A DNA stretch of 64,000 nt from Plantibacter sp. VKM Ac-2880 (GTDB lineage Bacteria > Actinomycetota > Actinomycetes > Actinomycetales > Microbacteriaceae). The stretch covers positions 1,117,530-1,181,529 of the forward strand of contig NZ_JADKSJ010000001.1 of the NCBI RefSeq assembly GCF_015351235.1, given 5' to 3'. The notes under the pieces were generated by a model. It was not told the origin of the DNA, made no database searches, and was given only the letters and a program-made list of their open reading frames with translations. Made by a program: the position numbers and the translations under genes. Position 1 is the first letter of the stretch, and every line of letters begins with the position of its first letter. This document shows, in pieces, positions 54,449 to 63,656 of the stretch.

Positions 54449-55432
54449 TCAGGCGCGGGTGGCGAAAGCGTCCACGCTGGTGAGGTCAGCGGAGAGCGCC
54501 CAGAGTCGGGCGGCCTCGTCCGGGTCGGTCGCGTGGTCGGCGACGCCCGAGGCCGGGGACACGGCGGCGTCGGCCGGGCCGGCGATGTCGCAGTCCTCGC
54601 AGAACACGCCGCCGAGGCCCTCGAGGGACGGTGAGGTCGCCGCCCAAACCTCGGTCGCGGCACCCTGCTCGGGTGACTTGAATCCGGAGACGAGGAGCTT
54701 GCCGTCGGCGTCGACCCAGCCGAGCGCCATCATCTCCTCGCGCGGCAGGTGACGCTGCAGCGGCGTGAGGATGCCACCCGGGTGGACCGAGAACGCGCGG
54801 ACGCCCTCCTCGGCGCCGAGCGCGTCGAGCTGGAGCGCGAAGAGCGCGTTGGCGGTCTTCGCCTGCCCGTACGCCTCCCACTTGTCGTAACCGTGCTCGA
54901 ACTGGACGTCGTCCCAGCGGATGCCCGAGCGCTTGTGGCCACTCGAGGACAGCGCGACGACCCGCGAGGAGCCGCCCTTCACGATGGCGGGCCAGAGGCG
55001 GTTGACGAGCGCGAAGTGCCCGAGGTGGTTCGTCGCGAACTGGAGCTCCCAGCCGGGGCCGACGCGCGTCTCGGGAGCGGCCATGACGCCGGCGTTGGTG
55101 ATGACCAGGTCGATGCTACGACCACTCGCCAGGAAGCGCTCCGCGAAGGCCTCGACACTGGCGAGGTCGGCGAGGTCGAGTTCGTCGACCTCCACACCGT
55201 CGATGCCGGCGAGTTCCTCGCGGGCGGTGTCCGGGCGTCGGGCCGGGACGATCACCTGGGCGCCGGCGTCCACCAGGGCGCGGACGGCCTCGCGACCGAT
55301 GCCGGAGTAGCCACCGGTGACGATGGCGAGCTTGCCCGAGAGGTCGATGCCCTCGAGCACCTCCGTAGCGGTGCTCGAGTGGCCGAAGCCGGAGTCGATG
55401 GGATGCTGCGGGGTGCGCGTGGGAGTGGTCAT
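54449..55432 (-). CDS. Short-chain dehydrogenase/reductase (protochlorophyllide/retinol reductase-like)
   Basis: 327 residues from the ATG at 55432; the upstream frame extension is a shadow. Seen: NAD(P) loop IVTGGYSGIGREAV near 36, VITNAGVMAAP near 108, catalytic Ser in VVALSSSGH, and YGQAK (intact YxxxK) near 190, then HPGGILTPLQ. The pattern fits the NADP-dependent subgroup of oxidoreductases related to light-dependent reductases and retinol dehydrogenases. Physiological substrate unknown. Confidence 0.88.
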   Translation of the reverse strand: MTTPTRTPQHPIDSGFGHSSTATEVLEGIDLSGKLAIVTGGYSGIGREAVRALVDAGAQVIVPARRPDTAREELAGIDGVEVDELDLADLASVEAFAERFLASGRSIDLVITNAGVMAAPETRVGPGWELQFATNHLGHFALVNRLWPAIVKGGSSRVVALSSSGHKRSGIRWDDVQFEHGYDKWEAYGQAKTANALFALQLDALGAEEGVRAFSVHPGGILTPLQRHLPREEMMALGWVDADGKLLVSGFKSPEQGAATEVWAATSPSLEGLGGVFCEDCDIAGPADAAVSPASGVADHATDPDEAARLWALSADLTSVDAFATRA

Positions 55433-55506
55433 GCCCTCACGGTACGACGCAGGCGACGACGGGGGAACCGGGTGGACCTGGGAACATGTGCAGGTATCGG
55501 CACCGC

Positions 55507-56274
55507 TCAGCGGGTGGACAGCACGCGCACGGAGGGGAGCGGGTGACCGTGCAGCAGCGCGCGGAGCTCCTGCAGGCGGCGACGCGCGCCCCACATCGTG
55601 ACCTTCTTCAGCGATTCCGACACGATGCCGCCGCTCATCTTCGACTCACCGGACACGCGCTCGGTGAAGACGATGGGTGTCTCCACGACCCGCAGGCCGC
55701 GCTGCAACGCCCGCCAGAGGAGCTCGACCTGGAAGCAGTATCCCTGGGACGCCACGTCGGCGAGGTCGATCCGGCGCAGCGCCTCGCTCCGGAACGCGCG
55801 GAACCCGCCCGTCGCGTCGGCGACACCGATGCCGAGGGCCAGACGCGTGTAGAGGTTGCCGCCGCGGCTCAGCGCGAGCCGGTGGGCGGGCCAGTTCTCG
55901 ACGACGCCACCGGGGACCCAGCGCGAGCCGAGGGCGAGGTCGTGCTCGTCGAGCAGCGCGATCAGTCTCGGGAGGTCCTCGGGGTGGTGGGAGCCGTCCG
56001 CGTCCATCTCGACGATGACCTCGTACCCGCGGGCGAGCGCCCAGGCGAACCCGGCGAGGTACGCGCCGCCCAACCCGTCCTTCACGGCTCGGTGGAACAC
56101 GTGCACCTGCTGGTGCTGCGCGGCGAGCTGCTCGGCGAGGAAGCCGGTGCCGTCCGGCGACGAGTCGTCGACGACGAGGATGTCGACCCCCGGAACGGCC
56201 AGCGTCCGGTTGACGATCGGCTGCAGGTTGTCGAGTTCGTTGTAGGTGGGGATGACGACGAGGGAGCGGTTCAC
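55507..56274 (-). CDS. Polyprenol monophosphomannose synthase (GT2)
   Basis: Transfers mannose from GDP-mannose to polyprenyl phosphate, giving the lipid-linked donor for membrane mannosyltransferases. 255 residues, catalytic domain only, as in actinobacterial Ppm1 D2. Seen: VVIPTYNELDNL, VVDDSSPDGT near 36, the metal-binding MDADGSHHPEDL near 92, GSRWVPGG, and SRGGNLYTRLALG. It lies 97 bases downstream of the sortase gene at the end of the glycan cluster, where its product could serve the GT39-like enzyme. Confidence 0.9.
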   Translation of the reverse strand: MNRSLVVIPTYNELDNLQPIVNRTLAVPGVDILVVDDSSPDGTGFLAEQLAAQHQQVHVFHRAVKDGLGGAYLAGFAWALARGYEVIVEMDADGSHHPEDLPRLIALLDEHDLALGSRWVPGGVVENWPAHRLALSRGGNLYTRLALGIGVADATGGFRAFRSEALRRIDLADVASQGYCFQVELLWRALQRGLRVVETPIVFTERVSGESKMSGGIVSESLKKVTMWGARRRLQELRALLHGHPLPSVRVLSTR

Positions 56275-56319
56275 GTCGGTTCCTTTCGGGTCGGTTGGAG
56301 TGGTTCGGAGCGGAGCGGC

Positions 56320-56340
56320 CCCTCGACAGGCTCAGGGACC
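56320..56340 (-). repeat. Inverted copy of the GGTTCCTGAGCC-type repeat
   Basis: On the minus strand it reads GGTCCCTGAGCCTGTCGAGG followed by G, matching the units at 10080-10124 except for two bases. It lies in the short gap between the sortase and mannosyltransferase genes. Confidence 0.75.
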
Positions 56341-56371
56341 GGAGGGAGGGGATCGGGGACCGGAGGAGGGC

Positions 56372-57043
56372 TTACGGGGTCTTGCCCACGAGCGAGGCGA
56401 AGACGACGTAGTTGTTGGCGTAGGTGTCCGCCGCGTCGTCGAAGGGGCCGTTGCAGGTGATGAGCCGCAGTTGCGCATCAGGCGTCGGTCCGTAGACCTC
56501 CTCGGTCGGGAAGGTCTTCTTCTCGACGTCGATCGCTCGGTCCACCGCGTAGGTGACGGTCGAGCCGTCGGACATCGTCACCGTCACCTGGTCGCCCGCG
56601 ACGAGCTGTTTGAGGTGGACGAAGACCGCCTCGCGGAGGGTCGTGTCGAGATGCCCGGCGATCACCGCCGGCCCCACCTGGCCGGGCAGGACGCCGGCGC
56701 GGTACCACCCGGCGTCCTCCCACTCGACGGGTGGCAGGAGCACACCGGACGCATCGCGTTCGAGCGGTTCGACCGCCGCGTCGACGCCGATCGACGGGAT
56801 CTGCACGCGGCTGACGCTCAGGGCGCTGACGTCGGCGGTCGGCGCCTGGGTCGCCGGGTCCTGTTTGGCCCCGGCGGCCCCGCGGTCGGTCGCCTCCGAG
56901 GAGGTGAGCGGCCCGTCGGCGGCGTTCGGTGACGACGGCGTCTGCCCGGAGTGCGTGGTGCCGCACGCCGAGAGGGCGAGTGCCGTGATGAGCGCTCCGG
57001 CGACGGCGAGCGCACTGATCCTCGCGCGTGGTGCCCTGGTCAT
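56372..57043 (-). CDS. Sortase (class F-like) with lipoprotein-type leader
   Basis: Cysteine transpeptidase that cuts sorting signals and links proteins to the cell wall. 223 residues from the ATG at 57043, which overlaps the preceding gene by 4 bases. Seen: signal sequence ending LALSACG (lipobox-like), a Ser/Ala/Asp linker, and a sortase domain from about residue 80 with RVQIPSIGVDA, catalytic His in VIAGHLDT, and catalytic Cys in LITCNGPFD. An Arg at the usual place after the Cys was not seen, although one lies just before LITC. No LPxTG-type substrate is in this operon; the secreted nuclease at 19.3-24.2 kb ends LSNTG. Confidence 0.82.
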   Translation of the reverse strand: MTRAPRARISALAVAGALITALALSACGTTHSGQTPSSPNAADGPLTSSEATDRGAAGAKQDPATQAPTADVSALSVSRVQIPSIGVDAAVEPLERDASGVLLPPVEWEDAGWYRAGVLPGQVGPAVIAGHLDTTLREAVFVHLKQLVAGDQVTVTMSDGSTVTYAVDRAIDVEKKTFPTEEVYGPTPDAQLRLITCNGPFDDAADTYANNYVVFASLVGKTP

Positions 57044-58215
57044 GAGGTGGCTCCGTTCGTGAGTGGCGGGCAGCCGTCGAGGTCGTCGGTCGTGAGCATC
57101 ATGGGGGCGAGGGCGGCCCAGGCGGCACCGAAGTAGCTCGGCACCTCCTGCGCGAGCACGTCTGCCGCCCGCAGGTCGTCCGCCGCCTCCGGCAGGTTGC
57201 CCACCGCGGCGCGCGCGGCTGCCCGGGCCTCGAGGGCGAGCGGGTGCTGGTCGGAGGTCAGCGGCGAACCACCGAGGTCGGTCTCCGCGCGCAGCTCCTT
57301 CGAGCGTGCCAGGGTCGAGACGAGTCGAGCGGCCGTCGCCTGGTCGGCAGGGATGCAGGACTCGGCGTAGCGGATGGGGAGTCTGGCCGCGTCGTAGCCG
57401 TAGCGGACGCTCTGACCCGTCCCGGCGGCACCGGGCATCGCGTCGACCGTGCCGTCGGCGTGCACCTGTGCCCAGTCCGGTGGGAGCGGGCTCTCGTCGA
57501 GCAGGGCGGACGTGACCGCGGCGGAACCGGCCTGCAGTTCGGCCCATCGGGGATCGCCCGTCGCCGCGCCCAGCACCGAGAAGGCGACGGGGGAGGCGTA
57601 CGACGGGTTGTACGCGTAGGGTTCGGTCGCCGCGGCCCAGGTGCCGGGCAGCAGGATGCGACCCGCGGCGGTCTCGACGGTCATGCGGTCCGCGATCACC
57701 CCGGCGAGCTTGACGCCCGCGTCGGTGAACCGTGGCTCGTCGAAGCGCTTCCCGGCGATGACGAGGGCACGGGCGGCATCGAGGTCCCCGTCGCTGGCGG
57801 GTTCCGCGTCGACGACCTCGCCGTCACTCCACCGCCAGGCGAGCAGTCCGTCCGGTCGCTGCAGGTTCGCCTCGGTCCAGTCCCAGATCCCGGTGAACGC
57901 CTGCTCGTCGCCGACGCCCGCAGCGATGAGCAGCCCGTAGGCCTGACCCTCGCTCACGGTGTCGTCGCCCTGGTCGCGGCGCACGACCCGGCCGTCGTCC
58001 ACCCAGTCCGCGAGGAACGCCTCGGCGGCCTGGGTGGCCGAGCGGTCCTCCGCGGTCGGCTGCGGACCGCTGCCCGCCTCGACGGCGCCGGGCGACGCCG
58101 CCGGTGGCCCTGGGAGGTTCGCCGGGAACCCGGTGGCCAGCGAGGCGATCACGGCGGCGGCGGCGACCGCGGCGACCGCCGTCACCGCGACGCCGATCGT
58201 CTTCTTGGCGCTCAT
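57040..58215 (-). CDS. Glycoside hydrolase family 8-like protein
   Basis: 391 residues from the ATG at 58215. An N-terminal helix (IGVAVTAVAAVAAAAVIASL) acts as signal peptide or anchor. The mature part follows the GH8 (alpha/alpha)6 pattern: VSEGQAYGLLIAAGVGD carries the general-acid Glu near 85, WRWSDGEVVDAEPASDGDLDAARAL carries the Asp, and RYGYDAARLPIR lies near 290. GH8 enzymes cut beta-1,4-glucans or chitosan and accompany cellulose-type synthases. It sits between the DUF4397 and sortase genes, so it probably trims the glycan made by the cluster. Confidence 0.85.
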   Translation of the reverse strand: MSAKKTIGVAVTAVAAVAAAAVIASLATGFPANLPGPPAASPGAVEAGSGPQPTAEDRSATQAAEAFLADWVDDGRVVRRDQGDDTVSEGQAYGLLIAAGVGDEQAFTGIWDWTEANLQRPDGLLAWRWSDGEVVDAEPASDGDLDAARALVIAGKRFDEPRFTDAGVKLAGVIADRMTVETAAGRILLPGTWAAATEPYAYNPSYASPVAFSVLGAATGDPRWAELQAGSAAVTSALLDESPLPPDWAQVHADGTVDAMPGAAGTGQSVRYGYDAARLPIRYAESCIPADQATAARLVSTLARSKELRAETDLGGSPLTSDQHPLALEARAAARAAVGNLPEAADDLRAADVLAQEVPSYFGAAWAALAPMMLTTDDLDGCPPLTNGATS

Positions 58216-58217
58216 AC

Positions 58218-59066
58218 TCAGCTCGCCGCCGTCCCGATCTCCTGCACGAGCCGCACGAGCTTCGCGTCGAGGTCGTCGAACACGCTCTGCAGCGCCGACG
58301 AGTCCTTCGCGAGCCCGCCGCCACCGGTCTCGACCGGCCCTTCGGGCGCGTTCCCGGCGGCGGAGCTGTCGAGGACGGGCATGAGGGTGACGCCGCCGGC
58401 TGCGTTGTCGAGCACGAAGAGCGTGCTCACGGTGCCGGGTGCGAGGTTCACGGAGGCTTCGGCCGCCTGCTTGCCGCCGGTCAGTTTGAGATCCCACGGG
58501 CCGGCGGGGACGCTGGCGTAGTCGGTCGCCGTGCCGGTGGTGGCGCCCTTCGCGATGGGCATGCCGGTCGAGGTGCTGACGTCGACGCTCTTGACGTCGG
58601 TCGACGCCTGGATGAGCCGGATGCGCGCCGCACCCTCGGTCGGACCGGTGAGGTCGTCCTCGAACACCTTCGTCTGGAGGTCCTTGTTGGGACCGTAGGC
58701 GGCGACGGTCGCCGCCTCACCGGCCGTGATGGTCACGTTGGTGCTGATGACCGGCTTCGTGCTGTCCGGTGACCCGGCGGGCACCATCGACACCACGTAG
58801 GTGCCTGCGGCGAGATCGGTGTACGGCGAGACCTGTCCGTAGGCGACGTCGTCGAGTTCGAAGACGGCGGCACCCCCGGAGAGCGCCGACAGCTTCACGT
58901 CGACGGACTTCGTGTCGGCGGAGAGGTGGCCGACGCGGATCCAGCCGCCGCCGGACGCGTCGGTGGTGGCGGCGTTCGCCGCGGTGGTGCCGAAGCCGAT
59001 GAGTGCTGCCGTCGCGACGGCGGCAAGGCCGCTGAGGGCGATTCGCCTCGTGGTGGTGGTTCGCAT
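58218..59066 (-). CDS. Secreted DUF4397 protein
   Basis: 282 residues from the ATG at 59066, preceded by AGGAG. Signal peptide with RRIALSGLAAVATAALIG, cut near ANAA. Two DUF4397 repeats: WIRVGHLSADTKSVDVKL and RIRLIQASTDVKSVDVSTST, each an Ig-like beta domain with PAGTY/PAGPW turns. A C-terminal Gly-rich linker ends in a short helix. No LPxTG or membrane anchor is visible, so it is probably released or bound through its partners. The stop is 2 bases before the GH8 start, so the two are co-translated. Confidence 0.85.
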   Translation of the reverse strand: MRTTTTRRIALSGLAAVATAALIGFGTTAANAATTDASGGGWIRVGHLSADTKSVDVKLSALSGGAAVFELDDVAYGQVSPYTDLAAGTYVVSMVPAGSPDSTKPVISTNVTITAGEAATVAAYGPNKDLQTKVFEDDLTGPTEGAARIRLIQASTDVKSVDVSTSTGMPIAKGATTGTATDYASVPAGPWDLKLTGGKQAAEASVNLAPGTVSTLFVLDNAAGGVTLMPVLDSSAAGNAPEGPVETGGGGLAKDSSALQSVFDDLDAKLVRLVQEIGTAAS

Positions 59067-59146
59067 GGTGGAACTCCTGTTGTTCGGGTGGTTCGGGGGT
59101 TCGGTCGGTTCGGATGTCCGGCGGGAGCCGGGGCTCGGGTGGGTGG

Positions 59147-61177
59147 TCAGCGGACGACGTCGGGTTCGACGACGGAGTAGGTGACGCGGACGCCCGCGGC
59201 CGTCTGCTCGACCTGGTCGGCCGCGTACTCGCCCTGGATCGACCGGATCGAATCGGCCAGGCGGCTGTCGCCCGCCTCGTCACCGGTGCGGAGCACCATG
59301 GTCCGGCGAACGTCTCCGGTCTCGCCGTCCAGCACCGGGGTGCTCTCGAGCCGGACCGGCGTCGTGGCGAGCACCTGTCCGAGGGCGAGCAGGGCGCGGG
59401 AGTCGAGCTGACCGTCGCTGAGCGTCTGCGCCGCCTCGGCCGAGACACTCAGCGCGGGGTTCTGCAGGAGCTGCGCACCGAGCGCCGCCCGAGCCGCCGT
59501 GCGTCCGGCCGCCCGCTCCGCTGCGGCGTCGAGGCCGTCGGCGTCGATGCGACGGACCTCGACGGCCTGCGTTCCGGAGCCGAAGGTCGCGACGAGTTCG
59601 GAGTTGTCGATCGCACCCTTCACCTCGGGGAACGTCGTCGGGAACGTCCGCATCGAGTCGGTGGTGACGATGTAGTCGGCGTCGCGCCAGCCGTTCGGCG
59701 ACTTGGCCTGTACGGCCGAGTCGGTGTCCATCTTGTAGTACCAGATGACGTTGTCGCGGTCGAAGCCGCTCTCGACGAGGTCGACCCACATCGCGTCGTC
59801 GACGATCACCCGGGACTCCTGGGGCACGTTCGTCTGCACCCACTGCTGGGCCTGCCGGACGGGCTTGTCGAGGTCAGCGAGGAGGAATCCGCGGAGCTGG
59901 GTCGCGGTGTTCGGGACGGCGACGACGGCTGCCGCGAGCACGCCGGCGATCCAGACCGCGCCCGCAGCGCGTCCTCCGATGCGGCGATGGCGCGATGCAC
60001 CGGCCTCGACCGCGGAGCGCCGACGGAGTCGACGGACGGCCACCCCGGTCACCCCCATGATGAGGATCGTCATGAACGGCAGCAGCATGATGACGTACGG
60101 CACGGGCAGGTATCCGCCCGGACGCAGCATGAAGAGGCCGAGGAAGACGGTCATCGCGGCGATGACGCGCAGCCGCGAGATGACCAGTCCGGCGATCGCA
60201 GCGGCCGCTCCAGCGATGAGGAGTGCCGCATCCAACTGCCACCACATGCCGAGCGTCTTGGCCGACAGGCTTTCGGGGTCGAACAGCGAGCCGCTCGCGA
60301 CGCGCGATCCCAGCTGGAAGAAGACGCCGCCGAGGAGGCTCACCCGGTCGGGGCCCGGGAAGAGTTCGCCCTTGATGGCGGCGAAGAGCACGTAGGTGAA
60401 GCCGATGACGACGACGATGGTCGCGGCGACCGGCAGCGTGTACCGCCGGGTCGCCGTGCGGGCCGCGCGCCACATGGTCCAGGCGAGGAAGGGCAGGGCG
60501 AGCAGGAAGGTCTCCTTGCTCAGCACGGCGATACCGAACGCGGCAGCGGACCCGGCGAAGCCGACGAGCTGGTGCTTGCGGCTGGTGGCGAGGACGAAGG
60601 CGCCGAGGAGCCACGGCACCGCGACGTTGTCGAGGTAGACGGTGCGGTGGAACTGCACGGCGAGCGGTGAGATCGCGAACACCAGCGCGGCGACGGCGGC
60701 CATCGCCCGGCTGAGGTGCAGGCGGCGGGCGAGGACCCACACGAGGACGACGGCGATGAGCGTCGCGACCAGCATGGCTTCACGCGCCGCGATCACGGCG
60801 ATGTCGTAGCGGTCGAACGCGCCGGTCAGCCCGGTGTATGCCGCGATCTGCAGCCAGCCGAGCGGCGGGTGGTCGTACCAGTAGGTGTAGTGCGCGAGCT
60901 CACCGAGCTTCAGCACGCTCCACGCCTGGGCGGTGTAGGTGCCCTCGTCGTCGATGCGCTGCGGGGATCCGCCCAGGTTCATCGCCTGCACGACGGCGGC
61001 GATGGCGAGCACGGGGAGGAGGAAGGCCAGGGTGCGACCGTGGCGCGAGAGCCAGCGGCGCACGATGCCTGGGCCTCGCTGGGGCGGAGGCCCGGAGGCG
61101 AGCCAACCGAGGCGGTCGCTCTCCAGGTGAAGTTGCGGTCGGCCCGGGGCGGCCGGGCGTTCGAGGATGCCGGTCAT
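59147..61177 (-). CDS. GT39-like membrane glycosyltransferase
   Basis: 676 residues from the ATG at 61177, overlapping the GT2 stop by 4 bases. About 9-11 membrane helices in residues 45-440, with the first periplasmic loop carrying DDEGTYTAQAW (Asp-Glu pair typical of GT-C mannosyl- and arabinosyl-transferases) and HPPLGWLQ. A soluble extracytoplasmic domain of about 230 residues follows (SRVIVDDAMWVDLVE, WYYKMDTDSAV). Uses a polyprenyl-phosphate sugar, possibly the mannose donor made by the enzyme at 55.5 kb. Acceptor unknown. Confidence 0.85.
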   Translation of the reverse strand: MTGILERPAAPGRPQLHLESDRLGWLASGPPPQRGPGIVRRWLSRHGRTLAFLLPVLAIAAVVQAMNLGGSPQRIDDEGTYTAQAWSVLKLGELAHYTYWYDHPPLGWLQIAAYTGLTGAFDRYDIAVIAAREAMLVATLIAVVLVWVLARRLHLSRAMAAVAALVFAISPLAVQFHRTVYLDNVAVPWLLGAFVLATSRKHQLVGFAGSAAAFGIAVLSKETFLLALPFLAWTMWRAARTATRRYTLPVAATIVVVIGFTYVLFAAIKGELFPGPDRVSLLGGVFFQLGSRVASGSLFDPESLSAKTLGMWWQLDAALLIAGAAAAIAGLVISRLRVIAAMTVFLGLFMLRPGGYLPVPYVIMLLPFMTILIMGVTGVAVRRLRRRSAVEAGASRHRRIGGRAAGAVWIAGVLAAAVVAVPNTATQLRGFLLADLDKPVRQAQQWVQTNVPQESRVIVDDAMWVDLVESGFDRDNVIWYYKMDTDSAVQAKSPNGWRDADYIVTTDSMRTFPTTFPEVKGAIDNSELVATFGSGTQAVEVRRIDADGLDAAAERAAGRTAARAALGAQLLQNPALSVSAEAAQTLSDGQLDSRALLALGQVLATTPVRLESTPVLDGETGDVRRTMVLRTGDEAGDSRLADSIRSIQGEYAADQVEQTAAGVRVTYSVVEPDVVR

Positions 61178-62694
61178 CGGGTTGCTCCGTTCTGGAGGGC
61201 GAGCTCGGGTGCGCGGTCGGGCAGGTCGACGGCGACAGGTGCGGCTTCGGTCGCCTCTGTGACCTCGTCGCTGCGGTGGGCGCCGGTGTGCTCGGTCTTC
61301 TCCCAGGAGTGGTCGCCCTTCCACTCGCGGAAGACGGAGCGGACGGCTGCTGCGCCGAGGAAGATCTGGTACGGGAACGTGCCGAGGATCAGCCGGGCGT
61401 AGTCGCGGAGGCGGACCTTCTGACCGTAGAGGCGACCGAACTCGCCGAGCCCGGAGGCCTCCACCGCGAGGGTGACGATCGTCGGCGCGAGCGGGATGAA
61501 CGTCAGCAGCGCGATCGGGGCGGGCACCTTCGCGAACAGCACGAGGAGGACTGAGACGGGGATGAGGAGTCCGGTCGCCGCCTGGAGGAACGGCATCGAC
61601 AGCAGGTACCGGGCGAACATCCGCTGACGGAAGGTCGGCAGCTTCCGCCACTCGCCCTTCTTCAGCACCTGCAGGAAGCCCTGGTTCCAGCGCGTGCGCT
61701 GCTTGTACAGGGACTTCAGGGTGCCGGGCGTCTCCTCACGGGTGACGACCTCCGGGCTGTAGGCGACGACGACCGTCGCGCCGGCGCTCGAGAGCCGGAC
61801 GCCGAGCTCGCAGTCCTCGGCGAGGCAGCCGTCGTCCCAGCCCTCCGACCAGTCGAGCCAGGTCTTCTTCACGAACACGGTGTTGCCGCCGAGCGGGATG
61901 AAGCGCGAGTTCGCGTGGAAGTGCAGCCGGGACCGGAACCAGAAGTAGTACTCGAGCACGTTCCGCAGCGACCACCAGCTGGACTGGAAGTTCATGAGCT
62001 GCACGCCGCCCTGCACGACGTCGGCACCGCTCTCGGTGAAGCGGGAGTCGACGAGGGTGAGCAGGCGCGGATGCACCTCGTCCTCGGCGTCGAACACGCC
62101 CACGACGTCGCCGCGGGCGATCTGCAGGGCGCGGTTGAGGGCCTTCGGCTTGTTCTTCGGCACGCTGTCGTCGACGACGACCTTGATCAGCTCGGGGTGC
62201 CGAGCGGCGGCCTCGCGGACGACGCGCTCGGTCCCCGGGTCGTCATGGCCGACGATCGCGATGATCTCGAAATCGGGGTGGTCCTGTTCGGCGAGGCGGT
62301 CGAGCGTCTGGCCCATGACCTCCTCCTCGTGCCGGCCGGGGACGAGCAGGGTGAAGGAGTGCTTCGCGGGCAGCGGGACCGCTGCGAAGCCCGTGTTCTT
62401 CAGGTGGCCGGTCGAGCGCCAGGCGTGGAGCATCCAGTAGAGCGTCGTGACCGCGATGATCGTCAGCGCTGCGGCGAACAGCAGCAGGGTTCCATAGCCG
62501 AGCCATTCGCCGACGCTCCAGGAACCGGGATCGGCGACCGCCGTCGGGTCCACGAGGGTGCCGCGGTTCGGCAGTGGTTCCGCTGGTGCCGTGGGCTGCG
62601 GGGTGAGCAGGGGAGCGGGTTCGTCCGCGCTGGCGAACGGGCGGACGGACGCATGGGTGAGCGCTCCGATGAGCGGTGCGAGGACGGGTGCCAT
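61174..62694 (-). CDS. Processive family 2 glycosyltransferase
   Basis: 506 residues. One membrane helix near 70-90, a cytosolic GT2 domain, then three C-terminal helices. Seen: LLVPGRHEEEVM, metal-binding DAEDEVHP near 205, AEDCELG near 300, and QRTRWNQG near 340, the QxxRW product-binding motif of cellulose, hyaluronan and related synthases. It therefore probably polymerises a beta-linked glycan and moves it across the membrane. Overlaps GtrA-like and GT39-like genes, making a tightly coupled set. Confidence 0.88.
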   Translation of the reverse strand: MAPVLAPLIGALTHASVRPFASADEPAPLLTPQPTAPAEPLPNRGTLVDPTAVADPGSWSVGEWLGYGTLLLFAAALTIIAVTTLYWMLHAWRSTGHLKNTGFAAVPLPAKHSFTLLVPGRHEEEVMGQTLDRLAEQDHPDFEIIAIVGHDDPGTERVVREAAARHPELIKVVVDDSVPKNKPKALNRALQIARGDVVGVFDAEDEVHPRLLTLVDSRFTESGADVVQGGVQLMNFQSSWWSLRNVLEYYFWFRSRLHFHANSRFIPLGGNTVFVKKTWLDWSEGWDDGCLAEDCELGVRLSSAGATVVVAYSPEVVTREETPGTLKSLYKQRTRWNQGFLQVLKKGEWRKLPTFRQRMFARYLLSMPFLQAATGLLIPVSVLLVLFAKVPAPIALLTFIPLAPTIVTLAVEASGLGEFGRLYGQKVRLRDYARLILGTFPYQIFLGAAAVRSVFREWKGDHSWEKTEHTGAHRSDEVTEATEAAPVAVDLPDRAPELALQNGATR

Positions 62695-63359
62695 CAGGAC
62701 AGGCCTCCAGAGGTCGGCAGGGCATGGGTCGGTGCGGATCGGCGAGCGGGCGTGGCTCGGGCGGCCGGGGCGGGTGTCTCCGCGGCCGTCGGGTGCTCGG
62801 GCGTCGTCGGTGTCGCGGCGTGGTGCCTGCGGCTGCTCGCCGACTGGGCGGGCCGGAAGACGACGTACCGGTAGGCGAGGAACCGGAACACCATCCCGAG
62901 GACGAGCCCGACACCGTTCCCGGCGATGTTGTCGGCGAGGGCGGTCGTGTAGCCGAGGACGTAGTGCGAGACGAACAGGCATCCCGCAGCGATCCCGAGG
63001 CCGAGGACGTTCATGAGGGCGAACAACGCACCCTCCTTCCACACCCCGCGGCGGTGCTCGGTCCGGAACGTCAACGCCCGGTTGCCGAGCCACGCGACGA
63101 TCGTGGCGACGGCGACGGAGATCACCTTCGCGCCGATCGGCTTGTCGTCGAGCACGGTGAACCGGAGGAGGTTGTACACGCCGACGTCCACGACGAACGC
63201 GGTGCCGCCGACGAGGCCGAAGGTGGCCAGCTGGGAGACGAGCTTGGGGAGACGCAACGGCTGGCGTGCACGGCGGGGACGCGCCATGGGAGCGACGGAT
63301 CGTTCGGGGAGGGACGACTTGCTCGGGTGCACGACGGAAGATTCGGGCTTCACGGTCAT
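62694..63359 (-). CDS. GtrA-like membrane protein
   Basis: 221 residues from the ATG at 63359; a second ATG at 63287 gives 197, and neither has a strong ribosome site. Four hydrophobic helices of the GtrA family: FGLVGGTAFVVDVGVYNLLR, VISVAVATIVAWLGNRALTF, LFALMNVLGLGIAAGCLFV and NGVGLVLGMVFRFLAYRYVV. Such proteins help move lipid-linked sugars across the membrane. An Ala/Pro/Thr-rich cytosolic tail of about 50 residues follows. It is the first gene of the glycan operon, and its stop shares a base with the GT2 start. Confidence 0.85.
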   Translation of the reverse strand: MTVKPESSVVHPSKSSLPERSVAPMARPRRARQPLRLPKLVSQLATFGLVGGTAFVVDVGVYNLLRFTVLDDKPIGAKVISVAVATIVAWLGNRALTFRTEHRRGVWKEGALFALMNVLGLGIAAGCLFVSHYVLGYTTALADNIAGNGVGLVLGMVFRFLAYRYVVFRPAQSASSRRHHAATPTTPEHPTAAETPAPAARATPARRSAPTHALPTSGGLS

Positions 63360-63656
63360 GCACGCCGTTCGGGCTCGTCGCGAACCGTGGTTTGGTCGTG
63401 GACGCCGACGCCCAGAGCTTTGCCAGGTCCACGAAACAGGACCGAAATTCCTTGATTTTCCAGGGAAGTCGACGTACTCGCGAGGCCTCGGGGGGCAACA
63501 CCCTGGTCCCCTGAACTGGGCTGTCGCCAGCCCGTCAACCGGCACGACGGCGATCACCCGGTCGCCTACGATGGGGACAACGCCCGTCGTGCTCGGGCGT
63601 CGTGTGGCCCGGATCCGCGGGTGCGCGAGGACGACCGGCACAGAGGGAGACATCTG

